Assembly: GCF_002251245.1 (NCBI RefSeq) | Contig: NZ_NPJG01000114.1 | Coordinates: forward strand, 1-64,000 | DNA: 64,000 nucleotides | Direction of reading: 5' to 3' | Source: Prevotella sp. P5-92 | GTDB taxonomy: Bacteria > Bacteroidota > Bacteroidia > Bacteroidales > Bacteroidaceae | In this document: piece by piece, positions 52,096 through 60,831 of the stretch | Position numbering within the stretch: position 1 is the first letter of the stretch | How the letters are laid out: each line of letters begins with the position of its first letter | The notes under the pieces: generated by a model | What the model was told of the DNA's origin: nothing | Seen by the model: only the letters and a program-made list of their open reading frames with translations | Database searches by the model: none | Position numbers and translations under genes: made by a program

Positions 52096-52099
52096 CCAA

Positions 52100-52165
52100 A
52101 ATAGCGCAAGAATACCGAATGAAATAGCGCAAAAATAAAGGTTAAATTGCCACAAAAATACCGAA
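52100..52165. repeat. Repeats of about 23-bp period after the VapE gene
   Basis: AATAGCGCAA at 52100-52109 and 52123-52132 (23 bp apart), and a third degenerate unit from about 52145 ending in AAAAATACCGAATACC. ATACCGAAT occurs after the first and third units. Confidence 0.65.
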
Positions 52166-52403
52166 TACCTTAGTAGATTCAAAAAAATATTACCTTTGCG
52201 AGAGCCCGACCTACCCATTGTCATGACAAGAGGAAGCATGGCCTATACTCGCCCAGATGGAGCTAAGGTTATCCCGTTGGTATGTCTGATTCTTTGGAAT
52301 AATGAAGTCTGAGTTGCTGTATGCAAAGAAATACACATCAATGAATCGTTTTGTATTTCACCTGTTTTATACAGAAAGGCATTCGAACAGACTCACAGTA
52401 ATT
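52166..52403. other. Gap between the VapE locus and the intron remnant
   Basis: No supported gene. A 29-codon frame from ATG 52223 (MTRGSMAYTRPDGAKVIPLV and 9 more) resembles nothing known to me. Confidence 0.4.
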
Positions 52404-52429
52404 AACCCGTCCAACTTTTTGGGTTCACT
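52404..52429. repeat. Half of the REP-like palindrome, inverted copy
   Basis: These 26 bases, beginning AACCCGTCCAACTTTTTGGG, are the exact reverse complement of 11374-11399, the inner part of the REP-like palindrome. The outer GGGGACAGG arms are not present here. Confidence 0.8.
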
Positions 52430-52469
52430 GCAGTATTACTGAGCTGAACGCAAGTGAACCATTCGATGA

Positions 52470-52913
52470 GGTGTCGTTAATCGTGTTTCAAGTTATGTCA
52501 AAAGTCAGAGTCGGACAGTTCTGGCGACAAGCAATGCAATAATCTGTCTATGGCATTGCGGCATGCGGCATAGAGGTGGCAGGACAGTGATATAGGCTTG
52601 TTGGCGGAACGTGGGAAGCAGAAGTCGGAATGCCAAGGGAAATGCCGAAAGTGACGAACAAGGCAGAAACGTACCGAAGTCCGCTTCTGTGGCGGATTAC
52701 CCCGTAGTAGCGTTGAATTGTCTGTAATGGACATGGAGCGAAGGGGGTGACACACTCAAGCAACTGAAATTATACAACTCTTAAACAAAGAGGAGGATAT
52801 GATGAAAGAAGCATATGCACAAAGCATAGAGTGTGAAGAGCCGTGTGAGGGGAGACTTTCACGCACGGTTCTGTGAGAGGGTGAGGGTGAAACTCCATCG
52901 CTCTACTCGACCC
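52470..52913 (+). mobile_element. Group II intron remnant lacking its reverse transcriptase
   Basis: The 3' end carries an intact 34-base domain V at 52838-52871: GAGCCGTG at its start pairs with CACGGTTC at its end, with the AGC triad and a GAGA tetraloop. It is followed by a domain VI-like hairpin (GAGGGTGAGGGTGAAACTCC) and the terminal CTACTCGACCCTAT. Upstream sequence (GTGTCGTTAATCG near 52473, then the long G-rich part to 52760) resembles domain I. The maturase start (ATGATGAAAGAAGC at 52799) runs directly into domain IV/V, so almost the whole reverse transcriptase is deleted. Exact 5' end is uncertain. Confidence 0.8.
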
Positions 52914-52949
52914 TATCTTTCTTGACCTGTCTCCTGTCCTTCCCTGTTA

Positions 52950-53933
52950 TCAATTCAGTCCAAAATCTTCAGGAGATAGCAAATCGTCGTCACTCTTGAT
53001 TTTAATAGCTGGCGACCACGACCTGACGTGAATCTTGGGTTGTTCCTTATTTCTGAAATCCCAAAGCAAGAAAAGATAACCATCGTCGTTGTAATTGCCT
53101 CCGGTATATTTTTGGCTATCCCATCTTTGTCTTAATCGTACGCCATAGAATCCTTCTCTTGAACCATGTCTCATAATCTCAATATTGGAGAAATCAACAT
53201 GGATATATCTATTATTCTTAAAAATCCTACTAAGATTCTTTTTATACTCTTCCCTATTTTGCTTGGTATATATCACCCTCTTTCTTTGATCACTAATCTC
53301 TGCAGAATTCACATTATTAGGAGTAATCACACGTCCTGTGATAATCAAGGCATTCTCGTCAAAGATATTATAAATAGCATTTAGGTTCTTCTCAACATAA
53401 AAACTTCTAAAGTCCTCCACAAACTTAAGAATAGTACGGCGTTCCTCTATATCATCAATCCTTTTGGCATCACCCATAAGAAGAGACTGATACGAATTGT
53501 TATCTAAAGACATTCTTACGCCAGTAATGACACCATCCCTATTAAAACTGATTGTCAGTTCCTTCTGGAGCAGACCTCTGTAACTATCATCCTTAGGGAC
53601 AACACGTACGGGAATCTGTCTGATCTCATATTCTGTCGCGTCTTTCAGACAAGACTGTACATTCATTTTGGAAACGCAACGAAAAGGAAGAGTCTTCCAT
53701 AGATTTTGTAATCCCTGACGGGCAAAATTCTCCATCGTCACATTTCTTAAGTTCAGAATGGAGTCATTTCTTTGTTGGGCATTATTTATCTCTGATAGGA
53801 GGTTACTCACATTCCTCTCCACCTTAGCTTTTAGCGCAGAATCGTATATACCATCTTCAAATTTGAAAACCACCTGTGCAAACAGGGTATTTGCCAATGC
53901 TAAGCATAAGATTGCTATAATAAGTCTTTTCAT
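52950..53933 (-). CDS. Secreted NTF2-like protein of unknown function
   Basis: A 327-residue protein with a signal peptide (MKRLIIAILCLALANTLFAQ). The middle resembles an NTF2/SnoaL-like fold (ILKFVEDFRSFYVEKNLNAI, YNIFDENALIITGRVITPNN, NNRYIHVDFSNIEIM, FYGVRLRQRW, DDGYLFLLWDFRN). It is the last gene of a leftward nine-gene cluster with secreted SUMF1 proteins and a PP2C phosphatase. Role unknown. Confidence 0.75.
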   Translation of the reverse strand: MKRLIIAILCLALANTLFAQVVFKFEDGIYDSALKAKVERNVSNLLSEINNAQQRNDSILNLRNVTMENFARQGLQNLWKTLPFRCVSKMNVQSCLKDATEYEIRQIPVRVVPKDDSYRGLLQKELTISFNRDGVITGVRMSLDNNSYQSLLMGDAKRIDDIEERRTILKFVEDFRSFYVEKNLNAIYNIFDENALIITGRVITPNNVNSAEISDQRKRVIYTKQNREEYKKNLSRIFKNNRYIHVDFSNIEIMRHGSREGFYGVRLRQRWDSQKYTGGNYNDDGYLFLLWDFRNKEQPKIHVRSWSPAIKIKSDDDLLSPEDFGLN

Positions 53934-53966
53934 TTTTTTGAATTTATAATAACTGTTTGTTAATTC

Positions 53967-54725
53967 TTATCTAAAATATATGGCTGCGCAATTCGGGAAA
54001 TCACCTTTCTCCTGTTGCTGTTTTGTTTTAAGATTTGTCCTTACACCGTTAACTTTGGTGGACAATATTGCCTCCACATACATGTTTTTGTTGATTATAA
54101 TCATATAACAATCATCTGTTTTACCTACGGAGCTTGCCTTACCATATACCAGAGAATCATCATCATATTTGGCTTGTTTTAGTATCCATTCAACGTTAGA
54201 ATACACCTCTGCACTCTTTAGCCTGGTAATCAAACTCTGTCTATTACCAGGAATAATGTTTGGCGTAAAAACCAAATTCGCTTGCACTTGTGCACTTGAA
54301 GTGTTATGTCCCTGGGATTCTGTCTCTTTTTCAGGCTGCGCATTTACAGTAGTAGAATTAGCGCTTGATGTAGAAGAGGCAATGGTTTGAGCTGCTGGTC
54401 TTGCGAGCAAATTAATCGCTTTTTTTGAGACATAAAGGAAAATTCTTACACCTTCCTCACTCGTTATTTTGATAGTCTTCTCTTTTCCTTTAATCATTTC
54501 CACCGTGAAAAGACTTTCACCTCTCTCTATTTGCTTGGCATTAATCTTATTGACGAGAGAAAGCATTGCTGAATTATACACATCAGCACTCTCCACGCCG
54601 AATGCCTCTCCCGAGTAGTATAATCCCGCAAGTTTAATGTTGTTAATCTCATCCCATTGCTCCTGGGCATTTGTATGATGTGCTAAAAGCAACAATAGGG
54701 ATATAATGATCAAAAAATTCCTCAT
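53967..54725 (-). CDS. Secreted protein of unknown function
   Basis: A 252-residue protein from ATG 54725; the longer frame begins with GTG 54734. Signal peptide MRNFLIIISLLLLLAHHTNA. The mature part starts with a helical segment (WDEINNIKLAGLYYSGEAFG), followed by a serine/threonine-rich linker (TIASSTSSANSTTVNAQPEK) and a C-terminal domain (LITRLKSAEVYSNVEWILKQ, DDCYMIIINKNMYVEAILST). I do not recognise the family. The linker suggests two periplasmic domains. It lies 33 bp before the NTF2-like gene in the same operon. Confidence 0.72.
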   Translation of the reverse strand: MRNFLIIISLLLLLAHHTNAQEQWDEINNIKLAGLYYSGEAFGVESADVYNSAMLSLVNKINAKQIERGESLFTVEMIKGKEKTIKITSEEGVRIFLYVSKKAINLLARPAAQTIASSTSSANSTTVNAQPEKETESQGHNTSSAQVQANLVFTPNIIPGNRQSLITRLKSAEVYSNVEWILKQAKYDDDSLVYGKASSVGKTDDCYMIIINKNMYVEAILSTKVNGVRTNLKTKQQQEKGDFPNCAAIYFR

Positions 54726-54741
54726 AACGGCCACTTAGTAT

Positions 54742-55845
54742 TTATTTCTTTAATTTGTCGTCAAGGAAAAGTTCTTTCACGTTCGTTGTAGGTGAAAAGA
54801 GATATACCCTTGCTTTAAAAACCATTTCATGTGTCTCTATTTTGCTCACATCTGCGGTGAAACTCACTATGTGGTCGTATCCCAAAGCATTGTTGTAAAA
54901 GAAAAGAGTTCCCTTTAGTATATTGTCTTTGATACCCGAAATGCCCACAAACGGCTTGCAACCTTCTGCCAATGCGAAATCAACTAACTGTCTTAACGTC
55001 AGTGACTTCACATCCACTTCGTTTTCCATACGAATGAAACGAGCCTCCACATCATAATCCCTTAAAATGTCATTACTTTTTAGAAGAATAGCATTCTTTA
55101 CTGTCAGTTCAGGGAATAACTTGTCAGACAGCGGAATGAACAGAGAATCTTGTTTGGAAAAGTAAGTGTTGCTATTAATCACTGGATCCAAATATATCTC
55201 ACCAATTCTCTCGTAAACTATAGTGCTGTCAACTGCAATTTTCTTCAAGCCACTACTATCCGATAGCGTAACGTCAGCATTATACTTCGGTTTATACTTG
55301 CAGACTTTTTCAATGAAATCTTGTTCTATCTTTCTTCTTGACTCGCCAAGAATAAGACTGTATTTTACAGGGAACACCAAGCTCACGTTTCCTTTGCCTT
55401 TGACTTTCCATTCAACGGAATATTTCTTACTATCGATATTCTTAACCATACACTCCGTAGAGTCCGTTACGAGCCTAATGTCTTTCCAGCTTCCCTCTGT
55501 AAACTTGACATCAATATATGTCAGTTTATCATCAGTAATGGCAAATTCCTTATCCAGATATGCATACTCTAAGAAGTCATAAACAGGTAAAGGATTTGCC
55601 TTCCTCATATCCTCTGAAAACAGTTTGATGCCAACATGCTCTATGACATTGCACTTACTCTTCCTAACTACAACTTCATGTTTGTTTTTCTCTATAACAT
55701 AGTTTCCCACAGGTATAGAGTCAACGTTCTCTATTTTGAGCTTCCTTACGGCTTGCTCTATATGACTGGAAGCATATTGTGTTTGTCCCCAGACTCCATA
55801 GATAGCCGTAAGGAAGAATAGAACTAAAGATACAAATCTTTTCAT
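54742..55845 (-). CDS. Secreted protein of unknown function
   Basis: A 367-residue protein with a signal peptide (MKRFVSLVLFFLTAIYGVWG). It is beta-rich, with a possible periplasmic domain (IPVGNYVIEKNKHEVVVRKS, FLEYAYLDKEFAITDDKLTY, WKVKGKGNVSLVFPVKYSLI). No family recognised. It starts 1 bp after the Sel1 gene stop, so it is co-transcribed and perhaps translationally linked. Confidence 0.72.
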   Translation of the reverse strand: MKRFVSLVLFFLTAIYGVWGQTQYASSHIEQAVRKLKIENVDSIPVGNYVIEKNKHEVVVRKSKCNVIEHVGIKLFSEDMRKANPLPVYDFLEYAYLDKEFAITDDKLTYIDVKFTEGSWKDIRLVTDSTECMVKNIDSKKYSVEWKVKGKGNVSLVFPVKYSLILGESRRKIEQDFIEKVCKYKPKYNADVTLSDSSGLKKIAVDSTIVYERIGEIYLDPVINSNTYFSKQDSLFIPLSDKLFPELTVKNAILLKSNDILRDYDVEARFIRMENEVDVKSLTLRQLVDFALAEGCKPFVGISGIKDNILKGTLFFYNNALGYDHIVSFTADVSKIETHEMVFKARVYLFSPTTNVKELFLDDKLKK

Positions 55846-55846
55846 A

Positions 55847-57436
55847 TTATTCTATGTTCAAGTCCTTAACAAGAATCATTACAGGATCTGTCTTAACTGC
55901 CTTAGTCAAAACTGCCTTAGCCATTTCTGGGTCTTTTCTTAGTCCACCAAGTCCCTGACTGTAACATTGTGACAATATATTCGCTGCTTGAGGTGAAAGA
56001 TAACCCTCTTGCATGGCCTTAAGGAAATTCTCTATTGCTTTTGTTATATTCTTGTCAACCATCTTTCCCTCATTGTAAAGCATTCCAAGATGGCAGAAAG
56101 CCATGGCATAGCCCTTGTCGGCAGCCTTTTGTATAAGACGTAATGCTTTATCTTTGTCTGCCTTAACCCCGATACCCTTCTCATAGCGAAGTGCAAGTTC
56201 GTAGCACGCCGACGGATCATTCCCATTAGATGCCTTCGTAAGTAGATTCACAGCTTTCTTATCGTCCGCCTTCTTCCAGTCCTTATCTGTGAAACAAAGA
56301 GCCTTCATTGTCGTTCCCAATGTCAAACCCTTCTTTTCAAGCTTGCCAAATATGCCAAAAGCCTCTTCTACTTTTTTATCATTGCCATAGAGGTTCACCA
56401 TGCCTTTAACGTATTCATAGAAGTCTGTATCTTTCCATCCGTCATTCTCACCGCCATTCACCTCGTTGAGCTTCTTGTTGAAGTTCTGCTTCATGCCTTT
56501 TTCAGAGGCTTTTGCCATCCAATAGAGTCCACGTTGCAAATCCTCCTTCACATCGTCGGCTCCATCAATGTATATCAAGCCCACATTCCACATTGCAACT
56601 GGATTGTCTTTCAATGCCGCTAACTTATACAATTTGAGAGCCTTTTCCACGCTCTTCTCCACGCCTTCACCCTTGAAGTATAAATCGCCAAGCATTATTT
56701 GTGCATTTGGTATCTGATGCTTAGCAGCTACTTTCAGATACTTTGCCGCCTCTGCCTTGTTCACAGCAGTCCCTATCCCTTTATATTGATACTCGCCGCA
56801 TTTATAAGAGGCCTCAACCTCCGAACTGGCAGCTTGGGCATACAACTTGAAAGCCTGAGGATAGTTCTTGTCCTTTTCATAGATGTTTGCCGCCTTGACG
56901 AAAGAAGCCTTCGATCCGGCGTTTCCTGCCATTATATGGTATTTTACCGCCTTGTTTAAATCTTGCGGCACCACAGTACCTTCTTCAAAGATGTCGGCCA
57001 TGAAACATGCGTCGAACAAGTTCACGTTCTCCTTCAGTCTGTTCTCACGCTCAGTCACCAAAGCCTTATTGCCTCTTTTTATCGACTGCTTATAGAGTTT
57101 TACAGCCATTACCGAATCCCTCTTCGTGCCATGACCCAACTGGTAGCAAAGAGCCATGTTGGCTATAGCCTCAGCATGCGACGCTTTTGCAGCCACGCTC
57201 CACCATTTCAATGCTGTTTCGTAGTCCTTAGCGACTTTGTTCCCGGTATAGTAGCAAACACCGAGTGTATTCTGCGCATTGCTGTCACCGGCTTCTGCCT
57301 TCTTCCTGAGATTGTCAATGTTCAGTGTGTCTTTTGCCACCTGAGTCGTGTTCTGTTTCCTTACCTTCTTGGATTGTCCTGTCGCCAGTGAAGGGGTAAA
57401 GGCAAGTAATGCCAATGCTATAATAATATGTTTCAT
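55847..57436 (-). CDS. Secreted Sel1-repeat (TPR-like) protein
   Basis: A 529-residue protein with a signal peptide (MKHIIIALALLAFTPSLATG) and about ten Sel1-like repeats, for example AQNTLGVCYYTGNKVAKDYE, AIANMALCYQLGHGTKRDSV, NAQIMLGDLYFKGEGVEKSV and AFCHLGMLYNEGKMVDKNIT. Sel1 solenoids are protein-binding scaffolds. Its place between a PP2C/SUMF1 group and unknown secreted proteins suggests an assembly or sensing role in the envelope. Confidence 0.88.
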   Translation of the reverse strand: MKHIIIALALLAFTPSLATGQSKKVRKQNTTQVAKDTLNIDNLRKKAEAGDSNAQNTLGVCYYTGNKVAKDYETALKWWSVAAKASHAEAIANMALCYQLGHGTKRDSVMAVKLYKQSIKRGNKALVTERENRLKENVNLFDACFMADIFEEGTVVPQDLNKAVKYHIMAGNAGSKASFVKAANIYEKDKNYPQAFKLYAQAASSEVEASYKCGEYQYKGIGTAVNKAEAAKYLKVAAKHQIPNAQIMLGDLYFKGEGVEKSVEKALKLYKLAALKDNPVAMWNVGLIYIDGADDVKEDLQRGLYWMAKASEKGMKQNFNKKLNEVNGGENDGWKDTDFYEYVKGMVNLYGNDKKVEEAFGIFGKLEKKGLTLGTTMKALCFTDKDWKKADDKKAVNLLTKASNGNDPSACYELALRYEKGIGVKADKDKALRLIQKAADKGYAMAFCHLGMLYNEGKMVDKNITKAIENFLKAMQEGYLSPQAANILSQCYSQGLGGLRKDPEMAKAVLTKAVKTDPVMILVKDLNIE

Positions 57437-57456
57437 CGTAATGCCAGTTTAAGTTG

Positions 57457-58314
57457 TTATGCGTCAAGATTTGTAATGTTGTCCATAATGTCGGCGTCAA
57501 GCCCCTGCGTTGCCGTCGTTTCATCAGCTGCGGCAAGATAGCCTTGGTTAGGGTCTTGCTGGGATATTATACTCTCAGCGTCGTCTATCGTGAGGGGGCT
57601 GTCAACTGTATCCACCAAATAGCCTTCTTCTGTAGTTACAACATCCAACATGTCGTCATCGTTCAAGTCCACCATATAAAGGTTGTCGCCATTGTCCCCA
57701 ACTATTTGGGCTGCGGTGAATACTTGACCATCAAGAGTCTGAATAGTTCCAACTCCAGTTATTGCAAGGTCTGGAGCATCGTTATCCGTCGGGTCGATAA
57801 AGTCGCCCTCAATTATCTCCTGAGCCACATCGTTTGGGTTGACGTTGTCTATTACGCTACCTCCATCACCTTGACTCGTTCCTCCTCCATTGACATTTCC
57901 GCCATTGTTGTTTCCTCCATCGGAGTCACCATTTCCATTCCCTCCATCGGCATTGATGTTCGAAGTCACTCCTTCATTGCTGTTCGTGCTCGAGTCTTGT
58001 GGCTGAGGGTCATTGTTGGCGCTGACAGCTTGCTGTGACTCATCAGGGGTATTGTGGTTGTCGTTGTTGGCGTTGGGAGTTGAACCCTGCGCGACAGCCG
58101 ATTCTGCCTGGGTGGTTGCTCCCTGTTCTGCAGCGTCGGTCTCTGCGACCTTTCCTTCCTTTTCAGGGTCAGATATCACCCCGTGTCCTATTATTGCCTC
58201 AGCACCGAGCACTGAACCAGCACCAGCAACAGCTGCACCTCCTGCCAATACAGCATTTTTCACTACATTGTTCTTGCTGTTCTCCTTTGTGTTCTTTACT
58301 ACCTCTGTTTCCAT
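57457..58314 (-). CDS. Acidic, low-complexity protein with small hydrophobic segment
   Basis: A 285-residue protein from ATG 58314. Residues about 18-40 (AVLAGGAAVAGAGSVLGAEA) form a glycine/alanine hydrophobic segment. Then comes a disordered N/G/S/D-rich part (NADGGNGNGDSDGGNNNGGN) and an acidic end (YMVDLNDDDMLDVVTTEEGY, TTATQGLDADIMDNITNLDA) with an EF-hand-like DLNDDDMLD stretch. It has no recognised family. It could be a substrate or adaptor for the neighbouring phosphatase, being rich in Ser/Thr and acid residues; that is inference. Confidence 0.7.
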   Translation of the reverse strand: METEVVKNTKENSKNNVVKNAVLAGGAAVAGAGSVLGAEAIIGHGVISDPEKEGKVAETDAAEQGATTQAESAVAQGSTPNANNDNHNTPDESQQAVSANNDPQPQDSSTNSNEGVTSNINADGGNGNGDSDGGNNNGGNVNGGGTSQGDGGSVIDNVNPNDVAQEIIEGDFIDPTDNDAPDLAITGVGTIQTLDGQVFTAAQIVGDNGDNLYMVDLNDDDMLDVVTTEEGYLVDTVDSPLTIDDAESIISQQDPNQGYLAAADETTATQGLDADIMDNITNLDA

Positions 58315-58463
58315 AATTATATTTTTTTTAAAGTTATACATTTGTTGTTTTGTGATGCAAAGATACTACAAAAAACAAGTGTATGCAACGTTTTTTCCAC
58401 ATTCTGTTTTACACCTGCCGTTTTTCGGACGAAACACCTACTTTCTCTGACAAAGTCGTTTCT

Positions 58464-59345
58464 TCATTTTCTAAAGAATGACCGACTGAACAATTTCCCT
58501 ATTTTCGAAACTATGTCCCAAGAGGCTGAGCACAAACCTTCATGTTGCAACGTCGTCTCGTAAGAAATGTTTTCCCCTTTATATCCATTATAGTCTTCCA
58601 CACTATCCACCTCTATAAGGAAAGCTGTGTTATTATCGTTGCTATGGCGAGTCATATCGGCAAGTTTTCTTGTCTTCGCGTCAAGACTAACTTTTTCTGA
58701 AAGTACTTCAATAAGTTCAGCTTCCGTTATCTCTCCATACACACCATCAGTACAAACAAGAAACAAATCACCTCTTTTCACATCCCTTATTATGTTAACT
58801 GTTGCTTGGTCATATTCCTCGTTGTCACCCAAAACCCTTATACATCTCGTAATAGTATGCCGTTTAGCATGTATCTTAGCATCTTCCTCTGATAATTTCT
58901 TTTCTTTAATTAAAGACCTAACTACCGAATGGTCTTCTGTTACGAATACGATTCCGTTTCCTGGCCTAACCTGATAAATTCGACTATCTCCTATATGCGC
59001 TACAAAAACGCCATCTTTCGATATTGCAAGAAAGGCCAACGTGGTTGCCATTTCCTTACTGGCACATCTGTTGTCATATAGCATACTGTATGCATACTGC
59101 AAGATCTGCTCAAATAAGCTTTTATTCATTAACCCACCTTGACGGAACTGTCCATCAAGCATTCGCGAGAAAGCCTCACACACAAGTCCACTCGCAATTT
59201 CCCCATTCTGTCTTCCGCCTACTCCATCACAAATCACGAAATACGGAGTTTCCTCCGATGTCGTTTCGGGATACATGCAGTCTTGCTGACTTTCTCGCCT
59301 ACCCTGTTGGCTGAACCCGTATGGCATACAAATTCCGATTTCCAT
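58464..59345 (-). CDS. PP2C-family serine/threonine phosphatase
   Basis: A 293-residue cytoplasmic PP2C/Stp1-like enzyme from ATG 59345. The metal and catalytic motifs are present: SQQGRRESQQDCMYPE, VICDGVGGRQNGEIASG, VFVAHIGDSRIYQVRPG, TEDHSVVRSLIKE, GDLFLVCTDGVYGEITEAEL. It dephosphorylates Ser/Thr residues with Mn or Mg. No kinase lies in the window, so the partner kinase is expected beyond the right edge, upstream in the same cluster. The C-terminal 45 residues (about 249-293) extend past the catalytic core. Confidence 0.92.
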   Translation of the reverse strand: MEIGICMPYGFSQQGRRESQQDCMYPETTSEETPYFVICDGVGGRQNGEIASGLVCEAFSRMLDGQFRQGGLMNKSLFEQILQYAYSMLYDNRCASKEMATTLAFLAISKDGVFVAHIGDSRIYQVRPGNGIVFVTEDHSVVRSLIKEKKLSEEDAKIHAKRHTITRCIRVLGDNEEYDQATVNIIRDVKRGDLFLVCTDGVYGEITEAELIEVLSEKVSLDAKTRKLADMTRHSNDNNTAFLIEVDSVEDYNGYKGENISYETTLQHEGLCSASWDIVSKIGKLFSRSFFRK

Positions 59346-59396
59346 AATGACGCGTATGAATAATAAACAAGTATGTTGACACACATCCGACAGTTG

Positions 59397-60581
59397 CTAC
59401 TCTGACAGGACAAGGCGGAGACCAAGGTTGCGGCAACGGATATCTGGCACATCAAAATTACGAGCCGATAAGCGACAGTTATTGGCATTGTCTAGAAAAC
59501 TGCACCCTCGTAAAACCCGGTATCTGCCAACAGCTGCTCCCAATGGGTTCGTCTTAGGTACAATAGTATAACTTCCATACCAATCCTGACACCATTCCCA
59601 CACATTGCCCGTCATGTCATATATTCCCAACTCATTGGCTTTTTTTGAAGCGACAGGATGCGGCTCGCTGCCATTATTGCCATTAAACCATGCCACCTCA
59701 TCAATATAGCTGCTTCCGCTATATTGGGTATGGCGGCTCTTGTTTCCACCACGGGCGGCAAACTCCCACTCGGCCTCAGTCGGCAAACGGAAATTCCTCC
59801 CACTAAGGCTGTTTAACTTTTCTATGAATTTTTGGCAATCGTTCCAGGATACAGTTTCTACTGGCAATTCATCGCCTTTAAAAAATGAAGGATTATTTCC
59901 CATTACGGCTTTCCATAATGCTTGAGTCACTTCTGTTTCACCTATGTAATAAGTAGATAAAGATACTTGATGTACTGGTTTTTCATCTTTTTCAGATTTC
60001 CGTTGTTCTTTTGTCGCTCCCATTGTAAACGAGCCACCATCAACCCTTATCATATTGAACGACACTCCATTAACGGTTATAGGAATCAGACTGGCTGATG
60101 CTATTGAATGTAATGACGATGTCTGATGGCTTATTGAATTCTGTGCAATGGCAGTGGAACTTTGCGGTTGGTTTTGTGACTGCACAGGTTGTTGAGACAG
60201 AAGATATGCATCAACCAGTGTAATTGTATATGTACTGCCTTCTGTCAACCTCGAATATCCATAGTCTGCAAATGTCACCTTCAATGGGAAACTATATTTG
60301 AACTCAAGTTCAAGAAACCGTGCGGATGGTGACACAAAGATTTTCTTTACCACGCCCTTGCTTGTGACGTCACCGACATTCCCGCCTTTACATTCCACTA
60401 TATCATCACGTACCATCACCTTAACCAACGCGCACGGCTTGCCGTTTAAGTCTGTACGACCACCGTCAAGCCTTGCTTCGAGGTTCATCTCGTCATGGAT
60501 GAATGACTCTACGGCCAAACGTTGTGCAAAAGAAATTGATGCACAAAGGAAGAATGAAAATGCTAGTATTACATATTTCAT
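59397..60581 (-). CDS. Secreted SUMF1/FGE-fold protein, copy 1
   Basis: A 394-residue protein with a signal peptide (MKYVILAFSFFLCASISFAQ). An N-terminal beta domain shared with the next two proteins (LAVESFIHDEMNLEARLDGG, FVSPSARFLELEFKYSFPLK) is followed by a linker and a formylglycine-generating-enzyme fold from about residue 170 (VDGGSFTMGATKEQ, STYYIGETEVTQALWKAVMG, FRLPTEAEWEFAARGGNKSR, ELGIYDMTGNVWEWCQDWYG). The paired catalytic cysteines of true FGE are not seen, so a binding role is more likely. Its C-terminal tip reads CRLSARNFDVPDIRCRNLGL. Confidence 0.88.
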   Translation of the reverse strand: MKYVILAFSFFLCASISFAQRLAVESFIHDEMNLEARLDGGRTDLNGKPCALVKVMVRDDIVECKGGNVGDVTSKGVVKKIFVSPSARFLELEFKYSFPLKVTFADYGYSRLTEGSTYTITLVDAYLLSQQPVQSQNQPQSSTAIAQNSISHQTSSLHSIASASLIPITVNGVSFNMIRVDGGSFTMGATKEQRKSEKDEKPVHQVSLSTYYIGETEVTQALWKAVMGNNPSFFKGDELPVETVSWNDCQKFIEKLNSLSGRNFRLPTEAEWEFAARGGNKSRHTQYSGSSYIDEVAWFNGNNGSEPHPVASKKANELGIYDMTGNVWEWCQDWYGSYTIVPKTNPLGAAVGRYRVLRGCSFLDNANNCRLSARNFDVPDIRCRNLGLRLVLSE

Positions 60582-60661
60582 AATTATAGGTGTATTATCA
60601 ACGTAAATAATCGTAAATTAGCCGTGAATAATTCGACCGCCTTTGGCGGTGTTGTTATTCG

Positions 60662-60729
60662 ATTCTGTAAGATAATTCTATTCGGGGCTGCTCCGCTTGC
60701 CCCTCATCTGAATTATCTTACAGAATCTC
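60662..60729. repeat. 68-bp cruciform-forming inverted repeat between SUMF1 genes
   Basis: GATTCTGTAAGATAATT at 60662-60678 is exactly complementary to 60713-60729. Between them lies an inner GGGG...CCCC hairpin (GGGGCTGCTCCGCTTGCCCC). A related half-element (GGGGATGCTCCGCTGAGCCCC minus one arm, with CTACAGAATCTCATTTTCCT) occurs at 62117-62180. It is not followed by a T tract in the direction of transcription. Confidence 0.85.
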
Positions 60730-60831
60730 ATTTTGCTTAGAACACTTTTCAGAAGGATGTAGAGTTCTACTCTATCTCATTCACGACTCTGCCAAATGAG
60801 AACAAGTTCTTTTTGACTCTCGTTGCTCCAT

